Origin: Oribacterium sp. KHPX15
Lineage (GTDB): Bacteria > Bacillota > Clostridia > Lachnospirales > Lachnospiraceae
DNA length: 64,000 nt
Assembly (NCBI RefSeq): GCF_900107835.1
Contig: NZ_FNRG01000012.1
Location: 42,739 to 106,738 of the forward strand
Direction: 5' to 3'
Both the position numbers and the translations under genes were made by a program. Numbering within the stretch: the first letter of the stretch is position 1; each line of letters opens with the position of its first letter. The notes beneath the pieces were generated by a model. That model searched no databases. It had not been told where the DNA came from and worked only from the letters and a program-made list of their open reading frames with translations. This document shows positions 61,794 to 64,000 of the stretch, piece by piece.

Positions 61794-61942
61794 ATTAAAA
61801 TATGTGGGCAGTCTTTGCAGGACTTGCTTGTTCTTATAGATTTAGGGATTGATGGGAAGAATATAAAACAGCGTTTAAATAGTTGAATAGAGTTGCATCT
61901 GCGAGTTAGATACTAAAATCCGATAGGATAGAGGGAATATAA

Positions 61943-62350
61943 ATGTCTAATAAGAGAATAGCTTTAGTGAGCATAACTGAAAATGCTGTTAAGCCAATGA
62001 CTCAGTATATAAAAGAAAATGAACCGGATTATGAGGTGGTGAATTACCTTGACGGAAACCTCATGGGGAAGATAAGAAAGGAAAATGGAATGCCGGAAGA
62101 AGTCGATATGTATACGGTGCCTGAAGCTTTTAAAGCAGCGCAGGAAGGAAATATGAGTGAGTGTGATCGTATAGTTGCCGAAAAGGTTATGGAACTTGAT
62201 GTCATGTATGATCAGATTGTTCTGGCGCAGATATCAATGTCAGGAGCAACCAAGCTCTGCAACCCGACTCATGCCCGTCTTATCACAAGTCTTTCCGAAG
62301 CGGTTAATCAGTTAAAAAGCGAACTGACAGAAAGTGATTCTCATCAATGA
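61943..62350 (+). CDS. Short Asp/Glu-racemase-like protein
   Basis: A 135-residue protein resembling the core of the aspartate/glutamate racemase family: RIALVSITENAVKPMTQYIK at the start (first strand and helix), EVVNYLDGNLMGKIRKENG, then CDRIVAEKVMELDVMYDQIV and LAQISMSGATKL. In active family members a Cys sits where this protein has LAQISMS, and the usual C-terminal second lobe (another 80-100 residues) is missing. It may therefore be an inactive or truncated relative, or a distinct short subfamily. It has GAGGG upstream. Its neighbour is the DUF1537 remnant, and such genes co-occur in sugar-acid loci. Confidence 0.55.
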   Translation: MSNKRIALVSITENAVKPMTQYIKENEPDYEVVNYLDGNLMGKIRKENGMPEEVDMYTVPEAFKAAQEGNMSECDRIVAEKVMELDVMYDQIVLAQISMSGATKLCNPTHARLITSLSEAVNQLKSELTESDSHQ

Positions 62351-62624
62351 TACGATCATAACTGTATCTGGGTTTTGTCTATATTATGCTCAAAACAAGC
62401 GTAAACAGATGAGCGCCACATATAAGGATATTTTGATTTTTAGTTCATGTATTTAGATGTAAATAATCATTATGGGTTCGACTTAAAGAACATATCAGTA
62501 AGGTTACAAATAGATAATTCGGGTTATTACATTTATAATGATTCGATATGGCATGAAACTGATACTAAGTCACAATTTATGTTATGATTTCATTTGTAGT
62601 CAATACTAAGGAGTTCTAAACATT

Positions 62625-63548
62625 ATGAACATAAAATCTTTGATCGATCTTCAGGCAGTAATGTTTCTGGAGATGGCGACAGGATACATTATAAGAAGGT
62701 TCGGTATTGTAAAAGGTGAATCAAAGAAGGTGTTAACGTCGTTGATTGTATATGTAGCTTTACCATGCAATATTGTGAAAGCATTTATGATATCCATGAC
62801 GCCTGAGATTATTAAGCAGGGGGCGATGATGCTTGTTGCCTCTGTTGTTATACAGATTCTGCTTGCCGTTGCAGCAGCTTATTGTTATAACTGGCTGCCT
62901 GCAAAAAAGAAGATGGTATTCCAGTATGCAACGGTTGCGTCCAATTCGGGAATTCTGGGTAATACCATTGCCGGGGAAGTATATGGTGCTTTAGGATTAC
63001 TATATTCAGCATTGTATGTCATACCACAAAGAATAGTAATGTGGTCGGCAGGACTTTCATACTTCACTGAAGCTCCCGATACCAAAACAGTTATTAAAAA
63101 GATCATGAAGCATCCCTGCATAATTGCGGTGTGGCTGGGAATCATTATAATGTTTCTGCAGATTCAGTTCCCTTTATGCATTACAACCACGATACAGAAT
63201 CTTGGCAATATGACATCGCCACTTACCATGATGTTCCTAGGGATAAACTTAGCGGAAAGCGGTTTTAAAAGCCTTGTGACTAAATATAGCTGTTTATATT
63301 CGGCGATACGACTCGTGATAATACCGGCAGCGGTTATGGCATGCTGCTATGCTGTACAAATGGAAAAAACGGCAGCAGGTGTAGCAATCGTCCTTGCAGC
63401 AATGCCGGCGGCTTCCATGACAGCGGTAGTAGCCAGCCAGTATGACGGTGATGTGGATTTTGCAGCAGATATTGTGGTATTTTCAACCATACTCAGTTTG
63501 GTAGTCCTGCCTGTATGGGTTATGATAGTGGCAGCAGTTTTTACATGA
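62625..63548 (+). CDS. AEC-family (auxin efflux carrier-like) transporter
   Basis: A 307-residue membrane protein with about ten hydrophobic segments in two halves. Family features are EMATGYIIRRFGIVKGESKK and SLIVYVALPCNIVKAFMIS near the N-terminus, YATVASNSGILGNTIAGEVY (the N-S-G loop) near 104-123, and PAASMTAVVASQYDGDVDFA near 264-283. Bacterial AEC members such as MleP move malate or other organic acids, which suits the neighbouring acid-metabolism remnants. It is followed by a terminator and the rRNA promoter. Confidence 0.85.
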   Translation: MNIKSLIDLQAVMFLEMATGYIIRRFGIVKGESKKVLTSLIVYVALPCNIVKAFMISMTPEIIKQGAMMLVASVVIQILLAVAAAYCYNWLPAKKKMVFQYATVASNSGILGNTIAGEVYGALGLLYSALYVIPQRIVMWSAGLSYFTEAPDTKTVIKKIMKHPCIIAVWLGIIIMFLQIQFPLCITTTIQNLGNMTSPLTMMFLGINLAESGFKSLVTKYSCLYSAIRLVIIPAAVMACCYAVQMEKTAAGVAIVLAAMPAASMTAVVASQYDGDVDFAADIVVFSTILSLVVLPVWVMIVAAVFT

Positions 63549-63567
63549 ATGATCACGACAAATATTT

Positions 63568-63608
63568 AAAGAAGGTATGCTGATATTCATCGGCAAGCCT
63601 TCTTTTTC
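63568..63608 (+). terminator. Rho-independent terminator of the AEC transporter gene
   Basis: Stem AAAGAAGG/CCTTCTTT with an internal GC.GAT/ATC.GC helix, running into TTTTTC. Confidence 0.8.
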
Positions 63609-63668
63609 TATGTTATAAAATGTGAAAAAAGTGAAATGAAAAAAGACAAAAAATATTTCAAAAAGTGT

Positions 63669-63697
63669 TTGACATCTCATTCTCAAATTGCTATATT
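63669..63697 (+). promoter_or_regulatory. Sigma-A promoter of the rRNA operon
   Basis: TTGACA at 63669-63674, exactly 17 nt, TATATT at 63692-63697. The 50 bases upstream are A-rich runs, as in an UP element. The predicted start is near 63704. Confidence 0.88.
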
Positions 63698-63703
63698 AAC
63701 TGA

Positions 63704-63930
63704 GCGCTCAAGAGAGCGAACTAACAGAACCTTGAAAATCAAAGATCGATTAATACACAGACCCTGAAGATTCTATAAAGAAGATTCAGAAGCAGAAGAT
63801 CTAAGAGATCTGAAGCGAGACCAAAAAGGTCTAAAGCGAAAATACAATCGCAGTAAAGAAAACGGACAAAACAGAAGCCAAGCTTAGTTTTGAACGGGAA
63901 GAACTTAAAGAGAGAAATCTCTTTCGTATT
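63704..63930 (+). other. Pre-16S leader
   Basis: About 227 nt of non-coding leader with several small hairpins (AGATCT/AGATCT near 63800, AGACC/GGTCT near 63820, AGAGA/TCTCT near 63910) and an AACCTTGAAAATC element near 63730 resembling the conserved Firmicute rRNA leader box. It likely carries antitermination and processing signals. Confidence 0.65.

Positions 63931-64000
<70 letters not shown>

Noticed and set aside
63704..63930. Possible tRNA or small RNA gene before 16S rRNA
   Set aside because: The hairpins are small and do not form a cloverleaf; the region is better read as the rRNA leader.

Overview
The window looks like the chromosome of a motile, low-to-mid GC anaerobic Firmicute, most likely a Lachnospiraceae member of the Butyrivibrio/Pseudobutyrivibrio type. 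This rests on inference from gene content: a Gram-positive flagellar and chemotaxis set including FliW, strong AGGAGG ribosome binding sites, CgeB-type glycosyltransferases, and cell-wall-binding repeat proteins. No database search was possible. No CRISPR array, tRNA gene or intact insertion sequence was seen.

Bases 1-4574 (minus strand) hold a late flagellar cluster: flgM, flgN, flgK, flgL and the start of fliW, which runs off the left edge. Bases 4927-13588 (plus) are one long operon that starts divergently from flgM. It encodes a FliK-C-like protein, a stand-alone FlhB C-terminal domain protein, two cell-wall-binding repeat proteins, a lytic transglycosylase, a PilZ protein, a glycosyltransferase and a 531-residue protein I do not recognise. 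Flagellin follows at 13772, with a leader that carries two GGA-loop hairpins plus the ribosome binding site. This is the layout expected for CsrA control antagonised by FliW.

Bases 14846-30906 form a glycosyltransferase island: two GT2-TPR proteins, five CgeB-type transferases, a GT4-type enzyme, two LicD-family proteins (one fused to a glycerophosphotransferase-like half), two small homologous helical proteins and a broken GT8 gene. Several promoters in this island match a sigma-28-like pattern (TATAA-type -35, 11 nt, then NNCGATAT). The same pattern precedes flagellar and chemotaxis genes, so the island is probably part of the flagellar regulon and decorates flagellin.

Bases 29719-37337 (minus) are a chemotaxis operon in the order flgB, cheA, cheW, cheR, cheB, a C39-like peptidase, and a CgeB-type transferase. 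A large methyl-accepting chemotaxis protein is divergent at 37666. Bases 40717-46417 hold a membrane SH3-like protein coupled to a small soluble chemoreceptor-like protein, an HD-GYP phosphodiesterase, a secreted M14 carboxypeptidase and a YitT-family membrane protein.

Bases 46587-63548 are metabolic and regulatory: a nitroreductase, a LysR regulator, an OmpR-type response regulator and a divergent hybrid histidine kinase. Then comes a tricarboxylate block: CitMHS transporter, aconitase, beta-propeller lactonase, MatC-like carrier, LysR regulator and isocitrate dehydrogenase. A decayed segment follows, with a truncated LysR fused by deletion to the tail of a four-carbon acid sugar kinase, a short racemase-like protein and an AEC-family transporter. 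The window ends in an rRNA promoter, its leader and the first 70 bases of 16S rRNA.
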